Source of the DNA: Cyclobacteriaceae bacterium
Lineage (GTDB): Bacteria > Bacteroidota > Bacteroidia > Cytophagales > Cyclobacteriaceae
Reading direction: 5' to 3'
Assembly (NCBI GenBank): GCA_015488485.1
Contig: WFNR01000018.1
Span: forward strand, 1-63,507
Length of the DNA stretch: 63,507 nt
Position numbers and translations under genes: made by a program. Under the pieces are notes generated by a model. It saw nothing but the letters and a program-made list of their open reading frames with translations, searched no databases and was not told the DNA's origin. Positions 45,413 through 54,098 of this stretch are shown piece by piece (within the stretch, counting starts at the first letter, position 1; the number at the start of each line of letters is the position of its first letter).

Positions 45413-45895
45413 CTAAATTTCTTTATTGATAAACTGCCTGCGTGTCTCCCCCTCCAAGCCGAAAATATCTGCCACAGATCGTAAGTTGGGACGAAAAATT
45501 GACAACCAGAACAATAAATATACATATACCAGGGCCAGCTCTGTAGCCGCCCATAAAAACAACAGTACGGCCATTAACATGGCCAAAGCAAACATGGTTT
45601 TGTAATAAAACATAGCCAATTGATAGTAGGTGCTCATCTGCCACGACAGGTCGTTGACGGCCGCCAGTTTACGGGCTTCTCGCTTAAACCTCAAACTTAT
45701 AAGCGTAACCAGCAAAGCCAGACCGACCACCACACTACCCCTTAATGCCCTATCGGCTTCGAGCAGGGCCGGCCAGTTACGATGCTCCACCTGCAAATAA
45801 CCCAACCCTATCAGCAGCAAGGGCAACGCTATCAAAGCATTGAAGTTAATGTTGAGCTTGTCGATAAATTCCCGACTATTAGAAAACTGTCGCAT
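45413..45895 (-). CDS. Four-helix membrane protein, function unknown
   Basis: From the ATG at 45895 the product is 160 residues with four membrane helices: about 20-34, 50-67, 93-108 and 112-131. A cytoplasmic N-terminus has MRQFSNSREFID. No catalytic motif or family is recognised. I reject a longer frame to 45988 because the extension would run across the predicted promoter (45904-45911) and the tetR operator. It is co-transcribed with the DUF202 gene and divergent from tetR. Confidence 0.7.
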   Translation of the reverse strand: MRQFSNSREFIDKLNINFNALIALPLLLIGLGYLQVEHRNWPALLEADRALRGSVVVGLALLVTLISLRFKREARKLAAVNDLSWQMSTYYQLAMFYYKTMFALAMLMAVLLFLWAATELALVYVYLLFWLSIFRPNLRSVADIFGLEGETRRQFINKEI

Positions 45896-45903
45896 TACAT
45901 CTA

Positions 45904-45911
45904 CAAAATTA
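45904..45911 (-). promoter_or_regulatory. Exact -7 element for the membrane-protein operon
   Basis: The minus strand reads TAATTTTG, 8 bases before the ATG at 45895. The nearest TTG on that strand (45928-45926) is 14 nt away, slightly close. If used, the transcript would be nearly leaderless. Confidence 0.38.
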
Positions 45912-45974
45912 CATCTTTTTAACCCCAAACTTGCTTCTGGCTTACAGGCCTTCTTCTCTTTTGCCGGAAAATAT

Positions 45975-46004
45975 TTGCTAACTAACATTTGTTAGGTAAA
46001 TTTG
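45975..46004 (+). promoter_or_regulatory. tetR-paaABC promoter with embedded operator
   Basis: TTG at 45975-45977 and TAAATTTG at 45997-46004 are 19 nt apart, a full consensus promoter. Between them, CTAACA and TGTTAG (45982-45995) are perfect inverted copies with a 2-nt spacer, extending to 8-bp arms with one mismatch. The tetR ATG is at 46009, so the mRNA begins at or almost at the start codon. Confidence 0.68.
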
Positions 46005-46008
46005 TATA

Positions 46009-46587
46009 ATGACTGTTAAAACCTTATCGCGCAGAGAGCAGATCATTACAGCCGCCACCGAGCTTTTTAAGGCGCGCGGCTATGCCGGCACATCCATGCG
46101 TGACCTGGCCCAGGCCGTAGGCATAGAAGCCGGCAGCCTGTATTCGCATGTGAGCGCCAAAGAAGAGATTCTCAGCGAAATATGCTTCAGCATGGCTGAT
46201 AAATTCATGGCTCACATCAGGCAGGCTATGGCGCTGGACAACTGTTGTTATGAAGAAAAACTTTTTATGGCCATCAAAGGGCATGTGGAGATTATTGTGG
46301 CCAACCTGAATGCCACCTCGGTATTCTGGAATGAATGGCACTTCCTGCCTGTCGATGAGCGTGAGCGTTTTTCGGCTATGCAGATCGAATACGAAACGGC
46401 TTTTCGTGAAATCATTGCGGCAGGCACCTTGGCCGGTGAATTCACCACGGCCGACCCGGTATTTACCACCATGGCCATCCTGTCTTCACTCAACGGTCTG
46501 CAAAAATGGCGCCTCTATACCTTGCCACCCGAAGAGTTGAGTGCACAATTTGCCAATTTGTTTATAAATGGAATAAAAGCCAAATAA
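46009..46587 (+). CDS. TetR-family regulator, likely of the paa genes
   Basis: The 192-residue product has a TetR N-terminal helix-turn-helix: [44 protein letters not shown] (about 12-56). A variable ligand-binding domain follows with an NEWHFLP and [14 protein letters not shown] region like PaaR-type regulators of phenylacetate genes. paaA follows its stop with a gap of one base. The inverted repeat in its own promoter suggests autoregulation and control of paaABC, with phenylacetyl-CoA the likely inducer; that is inferred from neighbours. Confidence 0.9.
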   Translation: MTVKTLSRREQIITAATELFKARGYAGTSMRDLAQAVGIEAGSLYSHVSAKEEILSEICFSMADKFMAHIRQAMALDNCCYEEKLFMAIKGHVEIIVANLNATSVFWNEWHFLPVDERERFSAMQIEYETAFREIIAAGTLAGEFTTADPVFTTMAILSSLNGLQKWRLYTLPPEELSAQFANLFINGIKAK

Positions 46588-46588
46588 T

Positions 46589-47581
46589 ATGTACGGAGGA
46601 GGATATTTATTTGAAAAGACATCGCCCGACCTACTCAAGGAAGAAGACCAGGAAAAGCTGGCTGCTTTTGAAGCCCGCATAGACCGGGGCGAGAAAATCG
46701 AACCGCACGACTGGATGCCGAAGCTCTACCGCCAGCAGCTCATCCGCATGATTGAGCAGCATGCCCATAGCGAAATCATCGGGGCGCTGCCCGAAGGCAC
46801 CTGGATAACCCGGGCCCCGGGCTTTAAGCGCAAGCTGGGCCTGATGGCCAAGGTGCAGGATGAGGTGGGTCATGCCCAACTGCTGTACAGCGCTGCCGAA
46901 ACGCTGGGCAAATCGCGCGAGCAGATGATTGACGACCTGATAAACGGGCGCTCCAAGTATTCCAACATCTTTAATTATCCGGCCTACACCTGGGCCGACT
47001 CGTGCTTTATCTCCTGGCTGGTAGATGCCGGAGCCATTGTAAACCAGGTGGCCAACTCCAAGGGCAGCTACGGCCCCTACTGCCGGGCTCTGGAGCGCAT
47101 CTGTATCGAAGAGTCGTTTCACCTTAAATTCGGGCATCACTGTGTTACCTACCTGGCTACGGGCACCCCTCGTCAACGCCAGATGATGCAGGAAGCGCTG
47201 AACCGCTGGTGGTACCCCATGCTGATGTTCTTCGGCCCGCCCGACAAGATTTCGGCCCATACCGAAATCCTTATGCGCTGGAAGGTGAAGATCCTATCGA
47301 ATGATGAGACCCGCCAGCAGTGGCTCGACATGTATGTACCCAAAATATGGGAACTGGGGCTGACCATTCCCGATGACAAGCTGCGCAAGAACGAAGAAAC
47401 CGGTAAGTGGGAATTTACCCAGCCCGACTGGGAAGAATTCAAGCAGGTGATAAATGGCAATGGCCCCTGCAACAAGGAGCGCCTGGCCGTACGCAGAATG
47501 GCCGAAAAGCGTGGCGAATGGGTGCGCAGGGCTATTCTGGTCAAAGCAAGCAATAAAAAATATGTAACACCCCTGGCATAA
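46589..47581 (+). CDS. paaA: 1,2-phenylacetyl-CoA epoxidase subunit PaaA (catalytic)
   Basis: PaaA is the catalytic di-iron subunit that epoxidises the ring of phenylacetyl-CoA with O2, working with PaaC, PaaB, and the reductase PaaE. The 330-residue product has the di-iron ligands Glu62, Asp91-Glu92 with His95 (QDEVGHAQ) and Glu174-Glu175 with His178 (EESFHLK). It has the characteristic [17 protein letters not shown] and [10 protein letters not shown] segments. Length is normal. paaB follows after 5 bases. It is the first enzyme gene of the tetR-paaABC unit, and paaE is not in the window. Confidence 0.97.
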   Translation: MYGGGYLFEKTSPDLLKEEDQEKLAAFEARIDRGEKIEPHDWMPKLYRQQLIRMIEQHAHSEIIGALPEGTWITRAPGFKRKLGLMAKVQDEVGHAQLLYSAAETLGKSREQMIDDLINGRSKYSNIFNYPAYTWADSCFISWLVDAGAIVNQVANSKGSYGPYCRALERICIEESFHLKFGHHCVTYLATGTPRQRQMMQEALNRWWYPMLMFFGPPDKISAHTEILMRWKVKILSNDETRQQWLDMYVPKIWELGLTIPDDKLRKNEETGKWEFTQPDWEEFKQVINGNGPCNKERLAVRRMAEKRGEWVRRAILVKASNKKYVTPLA

Positions 47582-47586
47582 AGAAG

Positions 47587-48186
47587 ATGGACAAAATTCT
47601 CGATCCCCGACTACAACGCCTGACCTTGATTAACGAACCGCTACCGGCCAAGCCGGAGCTGGACCAGTTACCTACTTTCGAGGTATTCGTCAAATCCCGG
47701 GCGGCACGCCCCTGGCGCCACGAAGGTAGCCTGCACGCCTCCACCCTGGAAATGGCCTTTGTCTTTGCCAAAGAGCAATACAGCCGCAGGGGTACCTGTC
47801 TGGGTATCTGGGTGATTGCTACGCACGATCTGTTTGTAACCGATTATGCTGATAACCAGACTGATATTTATGATCAATTCACAGAAGCACCAGGCTGCAG
47901 CGGTGAAGCATGGGAGGTGTTTCATATGTACAAGCGCGGCACCCAGCATACCCATGCCGGTCAAGTGAGTGCTCCCACACCTCAAGCCGCGCTGGCTTGC
48001 GCCCGTAATGCCCTGGAGCGCCCCAGACCAGTACTGAACGCCTGGGTGGGTGCTGCCGGTAAGTTTCGCAAGAGCACCCCGGAGGAGGAAGCTATGTGGC
48101 AAACCACCCCGGAAAAACTGTTCAGAGAAGCAATCGATTATAAAACCAACGAAAAAATAAAAGCTTTTAAAGCCACACAATCATGA
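47587..48186 (+). CDS. paaB: 1,2-phenylacetyl-CoA epoxidase subunit PaaB (two-domain form)
   Basis: PaaB bridges the PaaAC heterodimers in the epoxidase. The usual length is about 95 residues, but this product has 199. Residues about 30-98 match a normal PaaB (FEVFVKSR, RHEGSLHAS, MAFVFAKEQYSRRGT, GIWVI). Residues about 108-180 look like a second, degenerate PaaB domain (WEVFHMYKRGTQHTHAGQV, AALACARNALERP, AWVG). The frame is open throughout, so this is a fusion or internal duplication. It may be the normal form in this group, which could not be checked. The stop overlaps the paaC start as ATGA. Confidence 0.93.
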   Translation: MDKILDPRLQRLTLINEPLPAKPELDQLPTFEVFVKSRAARPWRHEGSLHASTLEMAFVFAKEQYSRRGTCLGIWVIATHDLFVTDYADNQTDIYDQFTEAPGCSGEAWEVFHMYKRGTQHTHAGQVSAPTPQAALACARNALERPRPVLNAWVGAAGKFRKSTPEEEAMWQTTPEKLFREAIDYKTNEKIKAFKATQS

Positions 48187-48938
48187 ATACGACCGCATTG
48201 AAAGAACTGCTGTATAAAATGGCTGACGACCAGCTCATAATGGGGCATCGTAGCTCTGAGTGGATTGGCCTGGGGCCGCTGCTCGAAGAGGATATTGCCT
48301 TTGCCTCCAAGGCGCAAGACAAGGTGGGGCAAAGCCTGGCGCTTTATCAATTGCTGGAAGAACTGGGAGAAGCCGACCCCGATACGGTGGCCTTTAGCCG
48401 GCCTGCTGCCAAATTTCATAACAGCATCTTTACCGAGTTGCCCAACGAAGAGTTCGATTTCAGCATCATGCGCCATTTTTTGTTCGATACCGCTGAATAT
48501 TATCGTTTCGAACTCCTATCTGACTCAACCTATGAGCCGCTGCAGCAAGTGGCGCGCAAATTCACCGGTGAAATACGCTATCATATTCTGCACGCCAATG
48601 AGTGGATCAAGGAACTGGGCGATAGCACCGAAGAAGCCATTGCCCGCATGCAAAGCGCCCTTGATAAAGCCCTGCCCTATGCCCTTGGTGTATTTGAGCC
48701 GTCACCCTACGAGCAAAAGCTGATAGACAGCGGCCTTTTTGCCGGTGAGCAAGCCCTGCAAAATATCTGGCAAGATAAAATAAGTGAAATCATCGGGCAG
48801 ACAGCCCTGCGCCTGCCGGCCTGGGAGAGCATAGAGCCGGTTTACGGTGGCAGAGCCGGCCACCACAGTGAGCACCTGCAACCTTTGCTCGATGAAATGG
48901 GCCAAGTTATCAACTCCGAGCCCGGGGCTGAATGGTGA
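48183..48938 (+). CDS. paaC: 1,2-phenylacetyl-CoA epoxidase subunit PaaC
   Basis: PaaC is the structural ferritin-like partner of PaaA. The 251-residue product has the helical core: MADDQLIMGHRSSEWIGLGPLLEEDIAFASKAQDKVGQ, RHFLFDTAEYYRFELL, and a YHILHANEWI segment where a second metal site would lie in active relatives. A C-terminal GGRAGHHSEHLQPLLDEM closes it, as in E. coli PaaC. It ends the paaABC unit; 71 bases later begins an unrelated lipoprotein gene. No paaD, paaE or paaK follows directly. Confidence 0.95.
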   Translation: MNTTALKELLYKMADDQLIMGHRSSEWIGLGPLLEEDIAFASKAQDKVGQSLALYQLLEELGEADPDTVAFSRPAAKFHNSIFTELPNEEFDFSIMRHFLFDTAEYYRFELLSDSTYEPLQQVARKFTGEIRYHILHANEWIKELGDSTEEAIARMQSALDKALPYALGVFEPSPYEQKLIDSGLFAGEQALQNIWQDKISEIIGQTALRLPAWESIEPVYGGRAGHHSEHLQPLLDEMGQVINSEPGAEW

Positions 48939-49009
48939 TGACAAACAGATCTTGATATAAATGCAAAAAGTGAGAACTTAGTTTTCCCGTTCATTAAGAA
49001 ATATGAGTC

Positions 49010-49993
49010 ATGAAAAAGTCTGTGATTATTCTGCTGGCGGCAGGAATTATAGCAGGCTGTCAGAAGCAAGACCTGAGTAACAAACCACTTGACCTGCCGC
49101 CTTTCGAGCCTTTCAAAGGGCAATCGGTATTTTACCAAAAAATACCTGCCAATGCCGAGGTGGACCCCAACTCGGATGTAATGGTGCAAAGTCTGATCGA
49201 CCAGGCCAACCAGGCTTTTGTAGTAGCCGTAAAAGAATGGACGGTGGCGGTGTATTTTGCCGATGAAAGCACCCCGCGCCACGATGTAAAGATGACCGCC
49301 TCCTGGGCGCCCAAGAAAACGCTGGCTAATGTGCCGGTGCCCGACTTTGCCGAGCCCGACCCCGAAGATGACGGCAGTATGGTAATTGTTGATGAGGTGG
49401 GCGGTTGCGTGTATGATTTCTGGCAGATGCGCTTCCGCAACGGCAAATGGAAAGCCAGTTGGGGTAATGCCCTGCCACTTAATAGCGATGGCATCTTTCC
49501 AAAAGGCTTTTCAGCCCGTGGTTCCGGTTTTGAATTGCTGCAGGGCGTCATCTGGCCGCAGGAGCTCATCGACCAATCGATTAATCATGCCCTGATATTC
49601 AGCTACGACCACACCAAAGCGGGCGGCCCGGTAGCGCCTGCCACTGAAAGTGACGGCACCTCTACCGAGGCCTGGGCCATACCTGAAGGCGGCCTGGTAC
49701 AACTCGACCCGGCTCTGGATTTGTCCACCCTGGGGCTTAACAGTTACGAAATGACCATCACCCGTGCCTTGCAGGAGTATGGCATGTACTGTGCCGATGA
49801 CGGTGGGGGCATTCAGCTTTACGCCATCAATCCCATTAGTGTAAAAAACAACCCCTACCAGGATATCTGGGGCGACCAGACCTATATCTTCCTGGATAAA
49901 ATACCGGTAAACCGCTTCCGGGTACTCAAGCTAGGCCCGCAAAACAACAGCGAACCACAGCTGGTAGCCAATGCCTGCGCAGAGTTCAGATAG
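49010..49993 (+). CDS. Lipoprotein of unknown function
   Basis: The 327-residue product has a lipoprotein signal (AGIIAGC, Cys17) and is probably at the outer membrane or periplasm. No known catalytic motif is seen. The pattern around NHALIFSYDHTKAGGP, LVQLDPALDLSTLG and ARALQEYGMY looks like a conserved secreted domain, resembling in part proteins that I remember as uncharacterised in Actinobacteria; this is weak. A -7-like element (TAGTTTTC, 48979-48986, 7 of 8) lies 24 bases before the ATG, 24 nt after a TTG. It lies between paaC and the opposite-strand gld operon, with which it converges at a 4-base gap. Confidence 0.72.
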   Translation: MKKSVIILLAAGIIAGCQKQDLSNKPLDLPPFEPFKGQSVFYQKIPANAEVDPNSDVMVQSLIDQANQAFVVAVKEWTVAVYFADESTPRHDVKMTASWAPKKTLANVPVPDFAEPDPEDDGSMVIVDEVGGCVYDFWQMRFRNGKWKASWGNALPLNSDGIFPKGFSARGSGFELLQGVIWPQELIDQSINHALIFSYDHTKAGGPVAPATESDGTSTEAWAIPEGGLVQLDPALDLSTLGLNSYEMTITRALQEYGMYCADDGGGIQLYAINPISVKNNPYQDIWGDQTYIFLDKIPVNRFRVLKLGPQNNSEPQLVANACAEFR

Positions 49994-49997
49994 CGGT

Positions 49998-50915
49998 TTA
50001 CTTATGCACAAACTTGCTGCGCGGCACAAATAGCCGCTTTATTTCGCGGTCGTTGCTTGATTTGAAGTAAGCGTCCGGGTTCAGGGTAGAATGATATACG
50101 TAGCCACTGCTGTCGGCATAAGCGCTAAGCGTGAAGTCCGGCAAGTTCTGGCGGCTTATCTGCAACTGGTAAGCGGGCTGTCCGGCCGGTGCCCGGTCGG
50201 CAAAAGTATTGAAGCGCATGTGTCTGATAGATGACAGGTAGCTAACCACAGCACTCGAATCGGCCGGATCGATATCCACCAACCAGCCAGCAGCATTTTT
50301 GCTAAGCACAAAACCACTATCGGCCGGGTAGGTAAAGGTGAGTTGCTGCAACTGGCTGTTATCGAATTCTATGAATGTTTTATCACGCAGATCAGCCGCC
50401 TTGCGGTTAAAGGTGGACGACAAAAAACCTTCCACCGTATATACATCTTCATCTTCCGCCAGACGCACACTGGTGGACATACTGCGGGTGGCCGGCTGGA
50501 AATTGAATTTGCCCACCACAAAATCTGCCAGCAGTTTCTCACCACTATACACCTTTACCCGTGTACCCAGGGAGTCAGCCACTTCATGAGCAGCCCATTG
50601 CTCACGGCTGGTAGCCACCAGCCGCTGCGGTCGCATATCTGCCAGCTCATTCAGCATGCCTTTTACCAGTGAGATGTCGGCATCATCGGTCAGGTTGCCC
50701 GCCTGAAGTTGCCAGCCGTCCCCCTGGCGCCTGAGGGTGATAAGCTGTTGCTCATTGGCCTGCGGGTAAAGTTCTATCTTATCCACCACAGCGGTATCCA
50801 AGGCTACGAGGGTATCGCGAAAATTACGGTTGTCAGAGGCCATAAACTCATTGCCGAAGTACACGGCAAGCAATACAACCAATATAATCAGCAGTGTTTT
50901 ATTCTGTTTATTCAT
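49998..50915 (-). CDS. DUF4340 membrane-anchored protein, end of the gld operon
   Basis: The 305-residue product fits DUF4340: a single N-terminal membrane helix (about 7-24, TLLIILVVLLAVYFGNEF) and a beta-rich extracytoplasmic part made of a repeated domain (GDGWQLQAG then NAAGWLVDI). Such proteins commonly follow ABC transporter auxiliary (GldG-like) genes and are thought to work with them, but the function is unknown. Its ATG lies inside the last codons of gldG, an 8-base overlap, so expression is coupled. It ends 4 bases from the converging lipoprotein gene. Confidence 0.86.
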   Translation of the reverse strand: MNKQNKTLLIILVVLLAVYFGNEFMASDNRNFRDTLVALDTAVVDKIELYPQANEQQLITLRRQGDGWQLQAGNLTDDADISLVKGMLNELADMRPQRLVATSREQWAAHEVADSLGTRVKVYSGEKLLADFVVGKFNFQPATRSMSTSVRLAEDEDVYTVEGFLSSTFNRKAADLRDKTFIEFDNSQLQQLTFTYPADSGFVLSKNAAGWLVDIDPADSSAVVSYLSSIRHMRFNTFADRAPAGQPAYQLQISRQNLPDFTLSAYADSSGYVYHSTLNPDAYFKSSNDREIKRLFVPRSKFVHK

Positions 50916-52416
50916 AGTGCATTTCCATTCGTTTTATTCGCTTACGTTTATTGGCGGCTGCCCGCAGCAAGCCGATTATCACTACCAGCAAGATGGGCAG
51001 CAGGAAGTTCAGGTATTTAAGAAAGGTCTTGGTGTCTTCATCAAGCTGCTCGATGGGTCGTGAAGTAACCGCTTTGGTACGCAGGTCTATCAGCCCGGTA
51101 TCATCGGCCAGCCAATCCACTGAATTTACAAACAAACTCAGGTTGTCAGGCTGGAGCGGTTGCGGGCGCCCGCCTCCGTTATTATTTACTGCAAAGGTGC
51201 CGTTGGCTATCACCACCAGCTTGCCCTGGCCGGGTGTTTCCAGAGCCGCAGCCACCACTTCATTGGCCAGCGGAAAATCGGCCAGGCGCCACTGGCGCTG
51301 CACATCAAAAAAGGTAGGCACCGATACCAGGCCGGTCTTGTCGGAAGTCATAGCCAGCGGTGTGAAGGTCTGGGTGGTATCGCCCGTAAAGCGCACCGGG
51401 CTTACAAACGGCATCACTACCGATTCCAGACCTTTAACAATAGGATGATCGCTGAATTTGTTGATAATGGGAATAAAAGGGAAACGTATCTGTGTGGTAA
51501 TACGAAAAGCCCCCTGTTGGCGCTGTACATTTACCATAGCCGAGTTGGCATCTATCACAAACTTATCCAGTACATCTATACCCTTGTTGCGCAACCACCC
51601 CTCCAGACCGGTGTGCTTGTCGGAACCGTAGGCAGTTTGCAGATTGCCCCCCACCGCCTGAAAGGCCAGCAGCAAGTTACCGCCTTTGGCGAGATAATTA
51701 TCCAGCATCTGCAAATGGGCAGGCGGAATGGTATCATTGGGATTGGTTAAAATCACCGCCTTGTATTTAGCTGCTATTTCGGCAGTATTATTCATATCCA
51801 GCGGCTCTACATTATAGAGCACCGACAGGGCCGCCATCACCTCCTGCATGTCTTGCATACCGGGCTCCCCATGCCCCTGAATAAAAGCCACAGCCGGCTT
51901 ATTCACTACCGATACCTTTTTGATAGCAGTAGTAAGGTTATACTCCAACGGCCCACCCGGCTGCATAAAAGGTATTACCTCCTGGCGGTCACCTTGTTCC
52001 ACCACCGCCCCCATGTAAGCCTTCTGTTGTTTTACCTCGTCTTTCTCCCGCACATTAATCATCACCGGGCTTACCCCCAGTTGGTTGATACGCTGCTCGA
52101 GTTGCGGGTCTTCGTTGGGGTTGATAAACTCATACACCAGGTTGCGCCCCGAAATATTGGCGTACTCTACCAGCAGGTCTTTGAAATCGCGCTTTACCTG
52201 CTCGATATTGGGAGGCATGTTGTCCGAGAAATAAGCTTTGACAGTAACCGGCTCGGTGAGGTTTTGCAAAATATCTTTGGTGGCCTCACTCAAGCTGTAG
52301 CGTTTGTTCTCCGTGAGGTCAAGGCGTACAAAAAAATCCTGCGACAGTACATTCAGCAAAATCAGTACGCCAATCAGCAGAATAATTGAAGTGATATATG
52401 CTTTTTTTGTTTTCAT
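50908..52416 (-). CDS. gldG: Gliding motility ABC transporter auxiliary protein GldG
   Basis: GldG is the extracytoplasmic partner of the GldA/GldF ABC transporter needed for gliding in Flavobacterium johnsoniae. The 502-residue product has an N-terminal membrane helix (about 9-25), the RLDLTENKRYSLSEAT start typical of ABC_transp_aux proteins, a long alpha/beta region with AFIQGHGEP and a C-terminal helix (about 470-488) with a basic end. Length fits. The ATG lies 2 bases after the gldF stop. The order gldA-gldF-gldG-DUF4340 makes one operon on the minus strand. Confidence 0.92.
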   Translation of the reverse strand: MKTKKAYITSIILLIGVLILLNVLSQDFFVRLDLTENKRYSLSEATKDILQNLTEPVTVKAYFSDNMPPNIEQVKRDFKDLLVEYANISGRNLVYEFINPNEDPQLEQRINQLGVSPVMINVREKDEVKQQKAYMGAVVEQGDRQEVIPFMQPGGPLEYNLTTAIKKVSVVNKPAVAFIQGHGEPGMQDMQEVMAALSVLYNVEPLDMNNTAEIAAKYKAVILTNPNDTIPPAHLQMLDNYLAKGGNLLLAFQAVGGNLQTAYGSDKHTGLEGWLRNKGIDVLDKFVIDANSAMVNVQRQQGAFRITTQIRFPFIPIINKFSDHPIVKGLESVVMPFVSPVRFTGDTTQTFTPLAMTSDKTGLVSVPTFFDVQRQWRLADFPLANEVVAAALETPGQGKLVVIANGTFAVNNNGGGRPQPLQPDNLSLFVNSVDWLADDTGLIDLRTKAVTSRPIEQLDEDTKTFLKYLNFLLPILLVVIIGLLRAAANKRKRIKRMEMHYE

Positions 52417-52418
52417 AG

Positions 52419-53147
52419 CTATCCGGCAATTAGTTTAGGTTTGGCCAGGTTCATTTCGGCCAGTTTCAGGCCGATAACCACGATTGACAAGAAATAAATC
52501 AGGTCTTTGGAATCGATTACCCCACGCGAAATGGAGTCGTAATGAGTTGACAGGCTAAGGGTATGAAACAACCTCCCTATAAACCCTGTGGTGTTATCGG
52601 CCAGTACATTAAACAACAACTGGAAAAACAAGCCGATGAACAACGCACCCAGAAAAGCCACTATCTGGTTGCCGGTAAGGCTGCTGGCAAACAAACCGAT
52701 GCTAATATAGGCAGCACTCATCAGCAGTAGCCCCAGGTAGCCACTCAGGATGGCCCCGTGGTCCACATCTCCGATATTAGCTACGGTAATATAATAGGGC
52801 AAGGTAAGCAGCAGGGCAAAGGCAATCAGCAGCAGGCAGGCCAGAAACTTGCCGATAACCACCTGCGTTTCGCTCACCGCTTTGGTAAGCAGCAACTCCA
52901 GCGTGCCGGAGCGTTTTTCTTCGGCCAGCATCTTCATGGTCAGGGCCGGAATAAAGAAAAACAACGTCCAGTAAGAGATGTTAAAGAAAACATCGAGGCT
53001 GGCCTGCCCCACCAGAAAAATATCGGAGCCGTACAGCCAGGTAAAGAAACCGCTGAAGCCCAAAAACAACACCAGAATGATGTAGGCTATCAGCGAATCG
53101 AAGAACGCTGCCAGCTCACGTTTGGTAATTATCCAAATCTGTCTCAT
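52419..53147 (-). CDS. gldF: Gliding motility ABC transporter permease GldF
   Basis: The 242-residue product is an ABC-2-type permease with six membrane helices and the typical FFFIPALTMKMLAEEKRSGTLELLLTKAVSETQVVIGKF motif between helices 2 and 3. It pairs with GldA. I use the ATG at 53147; the frame could begin two codons earlier at a TTG. It follows gldA after 30 bases. Its neighbours make the gliding assignment firm, although ABC-2 permeases of this shape also serve other exports. Confidence 0.9.
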   Translation of the reverse strand: MRQIWIITKRELAAFFDSLIAYIILVLFLGFSGFFTWLYGSDIFLVGQASLDVFFNISYWTLFFFIPALTMKMLAEEKRSGTLELLLTKAVSETQVVIGKFLACLLLIAFALLLTLPYYITVANIGDVDHGAILSGYLGLLLMSAAYISIGLFASSLTGNQIVAFLGALFIGLFFQLLFNVLADNTTGFIGRLFHTLSLSTHYDSISRGVIDSKDLIYFLSIVVIGLKLAEMNLAKPKLIAG

Positions 53148-53177
53148 GGTCAAATTATTTATTTTTAAACCTTACTA

Positions 53178-54098
53178 TCAGGTAGTCAAATTACGGAAGA
53201 TATCCTCCAGGCTGGTTTCCTGCTTGGTGATTTCGGTCAGCACCCAGCCGTTTTCTACGCATAGGTTAAAAATATCGCGCTCGGGCCGGCTATTGGGTTT
53301 ACCCTGCACTTCCAGGCTTTGGCCGGCCAATGTTTTAACGGCCGCCACCGAGGCCAGGGCCTCCACCTTGGCAGCGATATCATTGATATCCCCATCCTCT
53401 ATAACAGCTTTCACCAGCGATTTGCCATGCGCCAGCGAGCGCAGTTCATCGGCTGTGCCATCAGCTACTATCTTACCGCGGTTGATAATCAGGATACGGT
53501 CGCAGGTAGCCTCTACCTCGGGCAGGATGTGCGTGGAAAGGATGACGGTCTTCTCCTTGCCTATCTCTTTTATCAGCTTGCGAATCTCGACAATTTGGTT
53601 AGGATCAAGCCCGGTGGTAGGCTCATCGAGGATAAGGATATCCGGGTCGTGAATCAAGGCCTGCGCCAGGCCTACCCGCTGGCGGTAACCCTTGGAGAGT
53701 TCACCGATACGCTTGTGCTTTTCGGCATCCAGGCCGCACACCTTCACCATCTCGGCCACCTTACCGGGTATCAGATGGGCAGGCACTCCTTGTATGCCGG
53801 CTGCAAACTCCAGGTAGTCGAGTACCGGCATATCACTATACAACGGGTTGTGCTCGGGCAGATAACCTATGTGCCTGCGCAGTTCATCACCTGCCTGCTT
53901 GATCGATTTACCGCCAATCAGAATATCACCCCGGTCAATGGCCAGGTAGTTGGTGATCATCTTCATGGTAGTGGTTTTGCCGGCACCATTGGGCCCCAGA
54001 AAACCCAGCACTTCACCGGTCTTTACCTCAAAAGAGATATTCTCAACCGCCCGCTGGGCACCATACAATTTCGACAAATTTTCAATCTTGATATCCAT
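53178..54098 (-). CDS. gldA: Gliding motility ABC transporter ATP-binding protein GldA
   Basis: GldA is the ATPase of the gliding-linked ABC transporter. The 306-residue product has Walker A GPNGAGKT (35-42), a signature loop LSKGYRQ (134-140), Walker B with Asp158-Glu159 (ILILDEP) and an H-loop STHILPE, then a C-terminal domain of about 85 residues. Length and the YGAQRAVENISFEV start fit GldA. It is the first gene of the operon; its promoter must lie in the 273-base gap to paaD, where no exact minus-strand -7 element was seen. The presence of gldA, gldF and gldG suggests but does not prove gliding. Confidence 0.92.
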   Translation of the reverse strand: MDIKIENLSKLYGAQRAVENISFEVKTGEVLGFLGPNGAGKTTTMKMITNYLAIDRGDILIGGKSIKQAGDELRRHIGYLPEHNPLYSDMPVLDYLEFAAGIQGVPAHLIPGKVAEMVKVCGLDAEKHKRIGELSKGYRQRVGLAQALIHDPDILILDEPTTGLDPNQIVEIRKLIKEIGKEKTVILSTHILPEVEATCDRILIINRGKIVADGTADELRSLAHGKSLVKAVIEDGDINDIAAKVEALASVAAVKTLAGQSLEVQGKPNSRPERDIFNLCVENGWVLTEITKQETSLEDIFRNLTT

